NCBI RefSeq assembly: GCF_018991925.1
Contig: NW_024756438.1
Coordinates: forward strand, 1,301,001 to 1,365,000
DNA from: Homarus americanus
Taxonomy: Eukaryota > Arthropoda > Malacostraca > Decapoda > Nephropidae
Direction of reading: 5' to 3'
Length of the DNA stretch: 64,000 bases
The notes beneath the pieces were generated by a model. The model made no database searches, was not told the DNA's origin, and saw only the letters and a program-made list of their open reading frames with translations. Position 1 is the stretch's first letter. Each line of letters starts with the position of its first letter. Below, piece after piece: positions 26,101 to 39,795 of the stretch. Made by a program: the position numbers and the translations under genes.

Positions 26101-29100
26101 TTGCATAGTCCTTCCATCTCTGTCTTCCTCTCCATTTCACTCACTTAATGACAAGAACCTTGATGTTAGAAGTGATCATCTCATATATGGAGTATAAAAC
26201 TACGTATATTGATGAGCTGGAAGTATGTACGTACAGTACAACCCCGGAAGCACTGGAAGGAAGACCCAAGTTAGTCCATCTCCTACCAAAACATAAGGAA
26301 ATCCAATTACAAGTGAAGAAAACCTTACCTGACATTGTTGAAGCTTAGAAAGAGAAAACAAACTCTTTTAGGATGGAACTCAGAAGAAGAAATCTTGGAA
26401 TTTAGGGAATGGGCAGTAGCCCTTCTCCTCTAGAGTCATGAGATTGGTTCAAATGGTTGACAGCCAAACCCAAGCTAAGAATAATATCAATCTGACGCAC
26501 ACTTGCCTCCTCACATCTTATGACTTGCACTAATACATCTGCTGTGCTTGTGTTTTTCTTTGACTGCAATATCACTTGTAGCCCTTCTACCATTATCGAA
26601 AAGATTTATTTAATAGCAGTTTCCCCCAGAACAGTGAACATTACAATGAAACCGTGTTCTAAGATTGGGGGAGGAGGGGGGGTTAGTTCAGTCCATGATA
26701 CAAATAGGACCAGATTAAAGGTCTGTTGTATTAGCTGCTGTGGGTCACCAGATGACATCACAGTCTTGCAGGTCACACGATGGCTAGATGTCCAAAAAAC
26801 ACTTTTTTAAAATTAATTATTATCTGTCATGAATTAAGCTGAGCCTCTTAGATAAATATTCTCATAATCTAGGATAATGTTGTAAGAAAGTTACTCATAC
26901 AGACATTACAGTATTACTGTCAGTGTTCCTGGTGTCCTTCGAACATAACTTGTGCTGGTTAGGGTTGATGTTGGCAGTTAGATATAGGCTTTGGAAAACT
27001 ACTTTTAATTTGTTGCGTGGGCTGACATTGTTTGAAAACAAATAAAAACAAAATCTATTCTTCAATGAGGAATGAATCGTAAAGATCTCTATGTAATTCA
27101 CCATTTGTTTTGTAATGGAGGATTCTTGGGTGTGTGATTCTGCACTGACTCTTTTTGTCTCTGTGGTTGGTTTGGGGAAATATATTTATTGTGTTGCATA
27201 AAGTGGTTGGCCTGGGTTGTGGTAAAGGAGGTAGAACACTTGTAATCGTGGTTCAGTAAACTTAGTTATGAAAACACCAACATTGAAAGTGGTTTAAATT
27301 GTTTATCTGGAAATATACTCAAAGCAGCGTGATGTAGTATGTGAAAAATTTAAAGCTCTGTTGGTAAAACTTTTTAATTATTATTTGGTGAATAGTGTGA
27401 ATGTTTAAATGATAAATTATGGATCATCGATGAAGAATCTAGAGGTTAAATGGACGTAGGAGCTTGTGGTAATGTTTTATCAGAGAGGAGAAAGAGTACG
27501 AACCATGGTAGTGGTAGATGATTTTAAGTGATAGCTGGAGATTATAAGTCAGAGGTTTAGGGGATAATTAAATTTTGTTATTAAGTTTATACATTCAAAT
27601 TATCTCTTTCACAAGGACTCAAAATTGGCAATAGATACTTACATTTTGTTTACAGGGTGACGGCCTCAGTGGGATCCAGTACCCTCCTGTCTTGACCACG
27701 GTAATAATCATGTTGGTTTTGGATTATTCTGTCTTGATAGTTTGTTGGATGGATCTTCATACCAATATCTATTTTTAAATTTCTGTATTGACATGAGTTT
27801 GTCTTTTATAGATTTTGGAATTCTAAAGACTCCTTAAATATTTATATCTTGGCCATTTTGTGACCTGGCATTAATGAAAGATGTCCAGGATCTGCCGTTA
27901 AGAGTGAATGCTAGCAGTGTGATGCATGTACCCCCCTCACCCCAACTGATTCTTTAAAATTAGCTTATTTCCATTTGTTTAAAATTTGAAGTTGTATGGA
28001 TGGATTGCCTAGAAATTGCTATAGATTTTTACCCTTTGGCCAACTGTAACCAAAAGGTGTTGTGATTTACTAAAAAGCTGTGTTTGCAATTAGAGGTTAA
28101 ATTTTGGAATGATTTGAAACTTGGTAAGCACTATGATCATTGCCTAACGATGTGCATGATACTTGTGGGGTAACAGGGTTAAGGGCTGCTCAAAACTGTC
28201 CAAGAAGTTCTCCACAAACTATGAGGAAAGAAGGAAACTGTGTTAACAAGGATTGGTCCATACATGTCCCTGTATTCGATTGTCTTTGATGTGACAGTCT
28301 TGGTGGGAAGGCCATGATAATTCTAACATTTTGTCGTGTTGGATTATGTACGATGTTTATTCTAAAATGATATTGTAATGTGTTCTCTACTTTTAAATGA
28401 AATAGTAACATGTTTTCAGATTAATTTACATACAGTACATTGCAAAGGAATAATTAAGTACAGAGTCAGAATAATGCAAAACTTGTGTGAAGGAAGCTTA
28501 TGAAGATTTAGTATTGAAATGTGAAAATTATTCTTGAACAGATAATGTAAGTGACTCTGCTTTCATAAAAGTACGCAAGTGAAATTTACTGTAGGAGTGA
28601 ATTTACATTACCGATGGTAGAAACAATCTTAAAGATGATATGCAACCTGTAGGGGGGAGGGGGATAACTCACTAGCTACTGAATGCTAAAAATTAATCGG
28701 TTAAAACTGATGGGCCATCGTACATCATAATTGGTTAAAAAACTTATGTGCATGTTGGAAAATAAAAGCTCAATTGGAGTCTTTTCTCTCTTAATTCAGT
28801 GTGGCAAAAAATGAGCAAATACACGTACACTCACTGTCCTTCATTTATTGTGCTTCTGTCATTTTTTATACTCGTGTAAATGATGTGTTGTGTTGTGGTA
28901 ACTGTCCCACAACAATGTCCCTAAAGTTGGTTTACTGCAGTTGTTTCGTGTGAGTCGGCTTCATCCGTGAGTCTTCAAGTCACGTGATACCATACTATGT
29001 GCTTATTCATGCATGCTACTGCTTCCTGGATGTCCATAACCTTCACTTCTTGTGCATCATTTCATCTCCTTCCTAGTCTTTCTCCCTCCCATTCTCCTTC

Positions 29101-32100
29101 ACCTATATCTACTTTGACCCCATTTACATGTGCCCACCATTGTCAAAGTAATTTAAATTTTTTCAGCTACATTCTCCTTCAGGTCATTGACATTAATAAC
29201 TTCAAGTTAGTGCTTTCTAGAGTGTTTTATATGTGTAATGTATTATATTTTGACTAACATTTACTCCAGCTGTGATATAAAAAGGGGAGACCTTATTTTT
29301 TAAAGGTTATTTTGTTATGTAGAGTGGAAGCTTATTTTGTGACTACAGTGTATTCCCAAACCTAAGAAATTCAAAGGCTTCCTTTTTTTAAATTGTACAA
29401 GCCTTTTCCTGTTACAATCATAACAAAAGCTTATCAAAGGGATACTTTACTATATCCTCCTTCTTTACTGACTCCCTTTCCACATTCCATTAACTTAGCC
29501 TTAACTTACAAGGTTTGGCTTCAATGAGGACATCTGACCCTATGTAAAACTAACCTAACCAATCCTTTACCTTAACTTCCACTGCCTCTGAAATGTCAGT
29601 TTCAGTTGCCACAGTAAACTCAACCTTGATCACTTTGACCATGGGCCATGTGTATAAAGATTTGGATTCTTTTGTTATAATACTTTAATGGACTGAATTT
29701 ATTTTTATACTCACATACTGACGAAACTGTCATAGATCAGGCTCTCATGTTTCTATTGGTAATACAGTAGTAATAGAAAAACAAATTAACTAATTTTTTT
29801 CTTGTAAAGGTAAAAGTGGTTTGCGACATAACTTGTGTTTGCTCTGGAAGTAGACGGCGAACTATAAACGAGGGTTTATTAAATGGTACAATAAGAAGGA
29901 TTAACAACATGTACTGCACCCTGTATTAAGAAACATTTTTCCATTCCTGCAGGAGCCGCAGACAATCACAACCCCGGACAAGAAGGTGGCTCAACAGAAT
30001 GGTGTTAGGCTTCGGAATTTTCTCAAACTTCCTCAGGCTCACAAATGGGTTTACTTCGAGTGGTTTTACTCTAATATAGATAAGTAAGTAAAGTGATTCA
30101 AGAACATTATATTGTATAGATTCAAATAGTATGCAGTTCTTTATTCTGCTGTTGAGGGATACAAGATATAAAGGTTGGGCTATGATGACTGAGTGAGTGA
30201 GTGAGTGAGTGAGTGGGAGAGTGAGGCAGAAGGTGAGGGAGGAAAAGAAATATGTTGCGTAGTGTTAGTGTGTCCCGGTGGTTCCTCTGTCCTAGCCACA
30301 TCACCAGGGGAGAGGCACTGCAGAAATGACACAAGATTGAATATGCATTAGTATCAACATGCCCAACTCATATGATTTATCAGTACTAGATTGTCATTTG
30401 TCTCACTTGCCCTACTTATTTCTTATGGTAAAGGGTATTATTTTATTTTCCAGACCATTATTTGGAGGAGAGAATGACTTCCAGATAGTATTAAAAGAAG
30501 CATTTCCAGAACTTCGGACTCGTAAACTGACACGGCGACAGTGGGGGATGATCCGCCGCATGATGGGTAAACCAAGACGTTGTTCTCAGGTACATAATTT
30601 ATCGTTAGCATCTTTAATTGTAGTATTTGTCAGTTTTATCATTTAATTTTGAGAGAAGATACACTAACTGTTGTTTCCCATGATGTATTAATTTAGAACA
30701 CCTTTATTATCGCCTTGAGTTGGCAAATATATGTTTTATATGGTATTATTTATTGATTGTGTGTATACATTGTGATAGATAGGTGGGTCATTATTGTGGG
30801 TTTGTTTATGTTTCGCTGATACAGTCGGGCAATACAGAACTTAACCTCAGATTAGCAATCAGCTTTTGTCCACTGTGTCCTTTTTGTGGGGGCTTGCACA
30901 GACACATATTTTCAGTATTTTGATCAGTTTTACCCCCCCCCCCCACCCTTTTTGTTAATCCATTTAGGACCACTGATGAGTCTTATTTTAAACCAATTCA
31001 GGGGCAATTAATCTTGTTTTATTTTTTTAGGGCTAGATGTGTCACTTGGATTTGACATTTGCTCATGAACATTTTCTGTATGTGTGTAGTGTTACGAGGG
31101 TATTTATTCACAGGCATTTTTCCAAGAGGAGTGTCAGTCCTTAGACAAGAAGCGTCATGTGTTGCGGTTATTACAACAGAGAAAGATAACAGACATCTCT
31201 ACATTGAAGGACTTCCCACTGCCTGATCAGATCCCCATGCAACTGGTCATCGGTACTAAGGTAAGTATTGCAGGAAAACATCTTCTAATTTCTGATAACT
31301 TGAGAAGAAAAAAAACAATGAGAATAAGCAGGGAGGCTGTATTAAATCAGGTATTTATTTCATTATGCATTTTGAGCTTTAGGATAAGTTATATGGAAAG
31401 AAAAACATTCACTTCTGCCCTGAATGGGAAAAGTGAGACATTTTGATTAAGGCGAGATGTAATCATTACTGAAACATTTGGAGACATCATGGCTTTTGTA
31501 CTATACTGTACTTGTATTCTGGATGTACAGCACAGAAGACTTAAATTTGATCATAGAGTAAGAGAGAGTTAGGAAGGTAAGGTGTTGTAAACTGGTGCAT
31601 GACACTAAGGCTGGTCCATGTTGTTAGGGGGAAGTCACTTTTAAAGAGACTTAAAACTCTTAAACTGACTGCATGTTTTCTTTCCCTCAGGTTACTGCTC
31701 GAATAAGAAAACCAGAGAATGGATTATACACTGGTGTAATTGATGCCGTAGACACTTCAGACAATACTTACAGGATAACGTTTGACCGCCATGGCATTGG
31801 TACACACTCCATCCCTGATTATGAAGTTTTGGTAAGCTACTCTTCCTCTGTGTCCTGGACGGTTAACAAAGACAGGTTGGTTTACATAATGGGTTCACAT
31901 TGACTGATGTTTGCTTGTGGAGCATTTGATTACATCAGGGAGGTAAATGTGGAAGGATAATTGAATAGTAATACTGGTTAACGATTGTGCACATTATCCT
32001 GCAATGTGAGGAAATATTACCATAGATGATGAATGCTGTCTTACCCCATGAACCTCCTTCCCTCCAAAATGGGAAGAAATATGTTTTTTGCTATATTATT

Positions 32101-34608
32101 ATTACGATACTGTATGTCCTGAACAATATTCTATGCCAGCATTTCATTTCATCCACAAGAATGCTTCCAAAAGTTTACCCAATACAGTACTGCTATATCA
32201 GACAACATGCAATATTGTTGATGCAAAACCAAAGCAGTGAAATTGTTGGTAGTCATTTGGTTCATCATAGTAGTGTTAACTTAAGTATTATGGTATAGAA
32301 AGGAAAGTTATTGGCATCATCTTAATTCTATATAGGCTTATATTTACTGTAGATAGAAAATACAAGAAAATTATTAAGTATTGAGTAGGTGTTGCATAGT
32401 TTGTCACACTGCATGGTAGAAAATTTTTAGTGTATGGAAAAATTGAACCCTTTTTAGAAATAGAAAATAAATACAGTACTATAGCTTTTATTATTCGTGA
32501 TTGCGAATGTGTATTGGTCGTGATAGTGACATAATACCTTTGCTTCTAGTCAAGTGAAGTGGCGGAAATCATGCCTCTATCAAGTTTCTCCCAGAAGTTC
32601 CGTCCACGCCCTCCCTTGGGCATGGTCACCCCTCCTCGACCACTGCTACCCAAGCTGGAACCAGGCTGTATGGGAGGCGACAGTCCAGCACTCTCACTTA
32701 CCAACGACCCCATCTTGGCACAGTCTCCTCTGAAGACAACCAAGATCTCATTGGATGATACCCTTGGGGGTTTCCCAGTGAAATGTCTCGTACAAATTGT
32801 AAGTCTTAAGGTTCTTATGCTTTGTGCTCCTCCTTCACCTGTATCTCCTTTTATCTTTTCCTATTCCTACTACACCTGAAGTGATTGACAAAAGGACACA
32901 GATGAAACAATATCCTGAAGACAGAATGTTTTCATAAGGAGATTTTAGTATTGAAGTAAAACATGAAAAATTAGACACTAGTGGCAAAGGAAGATGGGAG
33001 TGTTGAAGTGTACCAGTCCTGTTTACCATCGACATCTACATATACCTCCCCTTTCAATCCATTCCTAGACTGGGGCTTTTTACACCATTATAAGGGACCC
33101 ATTTTCACTACAAGGAACAGAGTACAATACAGTGCCCTGAACCTAACCCACCCCATGCTGTCTCCTCATAGTAGCCTTTGTGACTGTTTCCTTTTGGCCA
33201 GATTACTGATCAGATTTTCAATGCAGGGATATTGTGTGTTTGAGGGTAAATAAGACATTACCAAAGTGGGTTTATTGTTGATTCTTATGATGGTATAACA
33301 ATGTTTCTGCTTTTTTTTACAGGGTTTTATGGTAACTCTGTGTGATGCATTATTTTATTGGTTTTTAGGTACAACTTTCAAAAATACTTAGAGCAAAACG
33401 GGAAAAAATAGGCGCCTTACGTGACATGAACGGGCAAGCAGAGAAGCAACGAAGCTACGGTCAAGAGTTGAATGTAGAGTTTCAACGTAAATATGCAGGA
33501 TTAGTTCTAGAGATTGAGAAGCTAAACCGTGACCTGAATCAACACCTCCTCGCAGTCCAACAGTTCTGCCAAGAGGTAAGAGTTTGTGTGTGTCTGTTCT
33601 AATGGTAATGGAAGGAGGGCCAGTGGAGAGGGGTGTAATTAAGTCTGGAAAAATATACTGTAGGGAAGGGTGAGGTGGACATTTGCCTGTCTGAAGTGGT
33701 GAATATGTGCGAGGATATTAAAATTTTCAGAGATTTAGATATACGTTCTAAACCTGGGTGACCTTTACCTTAGTGGACGTTAATCTACTCTCTAAACCAC
33801 ATTGGGGTTAATGTTTGTTTTTGTGTTTTCTAGTTAAATGTTCAGTGCCATTTAGATAGATAACCAGGATGATTAATTTCTCTCATAATTTTTGGCAGAT
33901 TTCTCCTGAACAGTCGGGTCCTACCTTACTGCCCAGTCAGATACGAGAACGGTGCTACGAGGAAGCGGCCACCATCGTGGATGTAACCAACCATTCAAGT
34001 GGGTCTCCACAGGTGTCTAGCCCAGCCATCCTTGACCTCATCACCAAGCTCACTTCACTCATGCTACAGATGAAGGTTAGATAGCAGTGAAAGATGGAGT
34101 ATTCATATAAAATCCAGATGTGAAGGGTGAAATGTTTGTAGTGTAAATAAAGTGTTTGTGTGTTTATTAGAAGACCGAGGTAAGCCAGAGAACTGAGTAA
34201 AAGAATTTGTAGCTTCAGAGTACAATTTTGCCTGGGGGAGATAGTCCATGGCTGCTCCACTTCACAGTAGAAACATTCTTAAAGGATTTAAATGAAAAGA
34301 AGTACATTTTCCCTGTATTTGAGTAATGAAAAAATAAATACAATGAGAAAGTAGACATGTAGATAGTGTTGTACAATATATTAATGCAGCTTTTACCTTC
34401 TTTTTAGAATCTTGCAGAAACAGAAGTCAGTGCCTTTGAACTAACATCACTACAGGAGACACTTAATGAAATACGAAGCTCTTTAGATGAGTCCAATAAG
34501 GTGGCCTTTCAGAACAACATAGAAGTTCACCTCACTCACATAATGTCTGCCGTGTCTCAGATGGGGACTCTTCAAGCCTTCAACAATCATAATGGAACTC
34601 CAGTATAG
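20158..34608 (+). CDS. LIN9: LIN9, DREAM/MuvB complex subunit (13 coding exons)
   Basis: Core scaffold of MuvB, which with p130/E2F or B-MYB represses or activates cell-cycle genes in the nucleus. Exons: 20158-20185, 23500-23627, 24696-24794, 24996-25145, 27656-27700, 29953-30083, 30454-30589, 31114-31260, 31691-31831, 32550-32798, 33369-33575, 33899-34075, 34408-34608. All are GT-AG and in phase, giving 612 aa (human about 540-560). Exon 1 (MADTLESELG) was chosen because its gtaatt donor and phase match exon 2. Residues 1-150 are Ser/Pro/Lys-rich and probably disordered. The DIRP domain spans about 170-275 with LRNFLKLPQAHKWVYFEWFY and RKLTRRQWGMIRRMMGKPRR. A Tudor-like segment (289-335) holds YRITFDRHGIGTHSIPDYEV. 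TLGGFPVKCLVQ precedes a coiled-coil-prone helix (419-487). The C-terminus has FQNNIEVHLTHIMSAVSQMG, typical of the family. Confidence 0.97.
22059..22471. mobile_element. TA-flanked DNA element (Tigger/pogo-like MITE), 413 bp, in LIN9 intron 1
   Basis: Left end CAGTAAACCCTCACACTTG; the right end is the reverse complement of CAGTAAACCCTCGCACTTC. Both ends abut TA (22057-22058 and 22472-22473), the target duplication of the Tc1/mariner/pogo superfamily. The interior carries AT-rich (TAA-like) low-complexity sequence and no transposase. Confidence 0.75.
22756..22855. mobile_element. TTAA-ended short palindromic element (piggyBac-like MITE), copy 1
   Basis: Begins CTAACCCTTTGGCTGCGAAAG and ends GCAGCGAAGGTGTTAA, so the termini are inverted repeats next to a TTAA-like site. 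The centre contains CTAAGCTGAATAAAATCG and GATAAAATGGCAAGTG, shared with copies at 40951-41030 and 41042-41116. TTAA targeting and CCC-starting ends are typical of piggyBac elements. Confidence 0.65.
23723..23870. repeat. Dispersed repeat, copy 1 (LIN9 intron 2)
   Basis: Shares TTCACTCCCTCCCAAA, GAAGCAG.ATC.ACCC, GATGAC.GTCAGGGT and AGTTCGGAGACTCAT with 47392-47555. That copy carries about 25 extra internal bases. It is an interspersed element of unknown class. Confidence 0.65.
30187..30217 (+). repeat. (GAGT)n microsatellite in LIN9 intron 6
   Basis: About seven uninterrupted gagt units, located 100 bases after a coding exon. Confidence 0.8.
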
Positions 34609-35103
34609 AAAAGTTCTTTAAGGTATAGTAGAAAATATGGTGAATGTTTTCCTTTTCAAGAATTATGTGGTCAGGATGTTTAATTAATTAAATAATTGCT
34701 TATAAAATCTGTTTCTAGCGTCCACTGGGGTGTGAAAGGGTCCGTCACTGCTCGCATTAACCATCTGTATGCACATTTCTGCTGCCGTCTTGAAATGGTA
34801 ATGCTATTCCATTTCCCTGTAGATAATTTTGTTCAAGTCTGGCACTTGAACCACAGGGGCTCATAGACTGGTCACTCATCAGAATTGCTATGTCCATGAT
34901 GTGAATTTAATTTCATCTACGGTTATTGTTATGTAGATAGCAAATTTGTCAATTTTTATGTACAGTATATAAATATATATAAATATATATATATAGTATA
35001 TATATATATATAAATATCGATGCAATGTTATATAAAGATCCCAAGAGGTCTCGGCAGTTTACCATGAGACTCTTTAACAAGGAAATACTGTAATTTAAAT
35101 AAA
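34609..35103 (+). other. LIN9 3' UTR with AATAAA at 35098-35103
   Basis: Non-coding sequence after the LIN9 TAG. It includes a (TA)n-rich tract at 34972-35016. An AATAAA at 35098-35103 is the nearest good poly(A) signal; another AATAAA near 35420 is an alternative. Confidence 0.45.
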
Positions 35104-38100
35104 TGTGAGATGCTTGAAGTTGTAACAAGTGAGAAGGCAAGATGGTCTTTTGTTGTAAGGAAATGGAACGTGGTGAAACTGTACCATGATTAGGCCATGT
35201 AAAAAAAAATATATGGTTCTTGGGTAATTCATTCTCAAGAAGCAGTGCAGAATTTTTAAATTTTGTTTTATTGTACAAGCTGAGATTATAAACCTTTAAT
35301 TTTTATTCTTGGATACTATTGGTTATTTCTCATCAAACTGATTAAAAACATTTGGAGGCTTTTGAATTTACATACTTGAATACGTACAATATAAATGCGT
35401 TACTGTCACCTTCGTATTATAGTGATTAATAAATATAACCCCCCCCCCCCTCCCTCCCATGTTCAGTATAATAGCTTTAATGTCCACCATTTTATACAGA
35501 ATAATTTTCCTCCAAATTCAGTCAAAAATCAAGTCTGGGAAACTCAAATTGATGGTAAACAAGGACTTAATATTATTTTTGAGGTGAAAGAATTGATCCA
35601 GCAGCAGGTGCCGTAGCTGTGTCTTAAGAACCATATTTTCTTTACATGGCTTAAGAGGGTATTGTGTATACATTGCTTTATACTGTATCTCTTAGGTTGC
35701 ACTCCTCACCATAAAAGGCAACAAATGCCAAAGAAATTTTTTCTTCTGAAATATGGTAGACCTATACTATATAGACTTGTTTTCTAATTTGGATGTTTTT
35801 AGAAATAATTTTGGTTTTTTAATTAAAGATCAGTTAAAAATTACTGAAAAAAGGAAGATATAAGCATATACAGTACTGTAATTGGCTCAGTTTCTTGTGT
35901 GTGTATTGGTACTCTGAGGCATCAATGTAGCTATTGTATTAGTTTATTCATACATAATTTTGATTGTCATTCTGAAAAGACACACCTCCCTAGTTTATAT
36001 TCTTTAAGGATGGGCAACTTACATACCAGTTGGTGAAACTTAAAATTTCTATTTAATTATTATTTTTAAATAAAAAATTTAAGTAGTGGTATATAAATAA
36101 TTTGTAATTGTGAATTACAGTGCAGTATTACTAATTTCTGGGATATTTTTGGGACACTTCTTGCACATTCTTTCCTTGTGTTACTGTATTGTGTGTACTA
36201 CTACTGCTCACTCTCTGTTTCCTTGCACACTTAAGCTTTTGGGTTTTAAAACATGTGAACCATCACCATAATTTAAATCTAGTACCTTTTCATAAAGTGA
36301 AATGGATGTGTGAGAAGCCCACTAATAGTAAATATACAGGGAAGCAAACACTATGACATTGTCTTATGCAGTATTTCACATCATTCTCTATAATTACCTA
36401 TTGGAATACCAACTTGGTGTGTGCCTTCTTGAGTTAATAAGTAATTTCAGTGGTAACACGAAATGGCTTTTACAAGATAATTTAGCACAAAATTAATCAC
36501 TGTCAAAAACAGATAATCCTAAGTTGTATATTATGATTAGGAGCATAATTCAGGTATACCTTGTACCTGGAATGAGTCATAATCATAATATAGTACCCTG
36601 TACTGTATTGTAATCTTGATGGTATGAACCTAGACTAATTTTGTTAACTTCCGCTAAACACCAAAAATGGAGTAAATCAATACTTCTCGTGTCAAGTGAA
36701 GTACAGTAGTGGTGACATTGCAGCCCAACATACCTGCTGAACCATGTATTACACCATCACTTGCCAGCCAGAAGATGGCTCTCAACAAAACCTAAGAAAG
36801 AGATGTTATCAAGTAAATGGTAGTTTTGTAATCAAGATTGTATGAGCCTGAAATGCAGCCCCTTTATTTTTATGTTCCCAAAGTATACCTGCTTCTTGAC
36901 CATCAACACCTGATCTACCACATTGTAATGTTGATCCATCATATGTGCTTAGTGAACTACCATCCCTATAATGCATTTTACATGGTTTCAGAATTATTTT
37001 AAATCATTACTTCTATGTGATGAGACTCGAGTCACCACATATCAACAGGGGCTATCCAGTAGCTTTATTCTGTTTCTATTTGGTACGTTACTCAATTACA
37101 AAATAAAATACATTGCGAAATATCATTCAATCAGTATGCTCCATTAGAGTAACCTATGGCTGAAGCTCTACTGAATGGGAATTAGAACAGGCAGTGAATT
37201 TGAGTCCATTATATTAGAAATGAATGAAAATGATTGTCATCAAGATTGCTTGGATGATGTATTTACAATTTTACCAATAGGAAGATTTTTTAATCAACCC
37301 ACAGCATCTACAAGTCTATGGCTGTATTGCTAGATATCAGGTGGAGTTCAGCAAACAAGTTCTCAGTGAATTAAGTACACATATAGGTTAGGTTTTGTTC
37401 TTTGTTATAATTATTTTTAAATGTAGGTAGTTGACACACTTACACACACTTAGGTAGTCCTTGTTTATCATAGTTTCAATTTATTGCAATTTATTTTTAT
37501 GGCAATAATGTAATTAATTTTTTTTTAACAATATATGTCAAGTATATTCAGTTGAGCACCAAACAGCAAAAACCTTCTAGATGTGCAGAGATGCATTTTA
37601 ACTGCTGTGTGTGGCATGGCAGTCTGGTACATGCATCTCAATAAAATATTCATTACCACAACTGTTATGTCTTCTTACATATATTACATGCTTATTGTTT
37701 TAATGTCATCATAGTGGTAAAAGTGGGTGTAAATGGTGGTGGTGGTGGGGTGGTCACTTGACTGAGGGAATGAACACACTCACACACGTCTCATTTGAAT
37801 TTGTATATTGCATTTCATACATATTTGTATGTACACTCACACCAAAAACTTCTCAAACGCTATAAACACTGCAATCTGAAAAATGAACGAAAAATCTGAA
37901 ATCATTCTGAGAGATGACAAACTCCATTCTGCTCTTCTCACAGTTGTTGAAGTTTTTGTTGACAGTGTACAGTATTAGATTTTTTATTTTATAAATTTGT
38001 GTTTTTTATGAAAAGTCAGCTCAAGTACAGGTATCCCCAAAATGCCTAGCTAAGAACACATCTCCATAATACACTTTTTCCAGTGAAGAAAATGGGTTGC

Positions 38101-39560
38101 ATTTTGTAATTTTTCACATTACAGTATATAGCATTTTTCAGTAGCAGAACCCTTGCAATAAGTGAGGACTTGATCATGAAGTCTGGGGATGAAATTAGAC
38201 CTATTAAAAATATGGGGCATAAACTTTTTATTAAATAAAATTCATAACAGTTGAAAGATAAATAAGACAATTTCAGCTTAATCAAACAAGGGTGTATGCA
38301 AGATGTGCATTGTGATAGTTTGGCTGATTGACTCACATTGTTGGGTTGAAAATGTAGTGTACTTGATTCTCCAGGGTATTTGATACTTAGGTTCGGAAGG
38401 TTCATTTTATGATATACTGAAACCCACAAACTAAAAGATCATACTCATAGATATACTGTACTGTATAGTACTGTACTAACATTCTTATTTAATTCTTTTT
38501 ATCTGTTGTGCATTGTTATATTTTGTTACTGTATATGTCATCCTTTACCATGGTGTGCTGTTAAACAGTTTTCATTTTTATTTTATTTATTTTTCCAGTT
38601 ATCTGTTCTTGGTATTAATTGAAGCTTCGTTAATTTATGCGTGGAAATATCTTGGGTAGGAAACTATGCCACTTATACCACTGATTATCCTCATTTTGTT
38701 AAAGTTTTGCAGAAAGTATGGTAACGTCAGTTGTAAATTAAAAAAAAATACAGGCATATTTCTTTATTTAAAACAAAAGTGCAGGTTTGTGGTAGTTTCT
38801 GATATTGGCTTCACTACCTTTTATCTCCATTTTCATGTACTGTACTACTGAAAATTCTAGTCATAATTAAGATTAACAGTTTTTATGTTGGTAAAGTTTT
38901 AGAGCTTTTAGGGTGTCTGTTGATGCCTTCTCTCTCCAGGTTCAAGAGTACTTCATCTATAATACTGAAAACATAAAAAAAAAATTCATTCACAATTGAA
39001 ATATTGTACTGTATTGTGTGGTATAATGGAATCTCCAGACAGGAAGGATTTTTGAAGACATGATAACCAGGATTGTCTTGTACATGTAGCTGAAAGCTCG
39101 GTGGGTTTGTGTACATTATTTTCCCATATGACACAAGCTGATTGCCATTACATTTGTGTCAGAAATGTGTCTTGCATATTGAGGTACATTGTTGACATCA
39201 AGAATTCCTGTGAAAGTAGAGATTGAGTGTGGCCTTGTATATTATCAAAAATAATTTATTATTGGTGTATTATTTCATATTTAGTTATGTACAGAGTAAA
39301 TTCCCAGTATGACTGGGCACAAGTAAATTACAATTATTCTGTTGTTTGTATATTATGGTTTCTGTGCATGATTCATCCTTTGGTCAGATTGGTTTTCCTC
39401 AAAGGTTTGGTGTAAATAATTTTAAAAATGTCATGTAGAGAATCATGTTACATATTTGTACATATGTAAAGAGAGTAATACTATTTTAAAAGTTAAAAGT
39501 TAGTTTGGTTAACCTACAAATTGTGAGTTGGTACTTCCATTTTCGTTCTATATCCCTTAA
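35104..39560. other. Convergent intergenic region downstream of LIN9, left part
   Basis: AT-rich sequence with no exon-like segments. It contains a C-run at 35440-35450, (T)n and (A)n runs, and many ACAGTACTGTA-type words. At 38024-38045 a single GTACAGGTATCCCCAAAAT resembles the ends of the element at 39796-40804, but no partner end was found. No gene is seen. Confidence 0.5.
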
Positions 39561-39565
39561 GGCAG

Positions 39566-39795
39566 GCATGGGCAACCCGTGGCCCGGAGCACGTGTTTGT
39601 GTGGCCCGTGGAGTTATTTGAGAAATTCTATTTAATGTGGCCTACACTTCAGGTAGATGCAGCCAGTTATGGTGTGACTTCACACAGCCATGTAGTTCTA
39701 CACTCACCTGATGCGAGTGTAGAACTACAACAACAGAATGTCTTGGCGAGTCACGTACTGTTCTACAGTGTGTGCATGAAAACTTTTTTCCAGGA
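39566..39795. mobile_element. Truncated hAT-like element end with an internal perfect hairpin
   Basis: Starts CAGGCATGGGCAACCCGTGG, close in form to hAT terminal repeats (CAGNGGTNGGCAAC...GGCC). A perfect 14-bp inverted repeat with a 9-base loop lies at 39692-39728. The matching right terminus was not found; the next element begins at 39796 and may have interrupted it. Confidence 0.5.

Noticed and set aside
26148..26348. Open frames on both strands inside LIN9 intron 4
   Set aside because: No homology or splice support, and the LIN9 reading frame passes directly from 25145 to 27656.
38046..38429. Minus-strand frame of 127 codons in the LIN9-PPIE interval
   Set aside because: AT-rich, Leu/Ile/Lys-biased sequence with no domain; probably chance or an old element.
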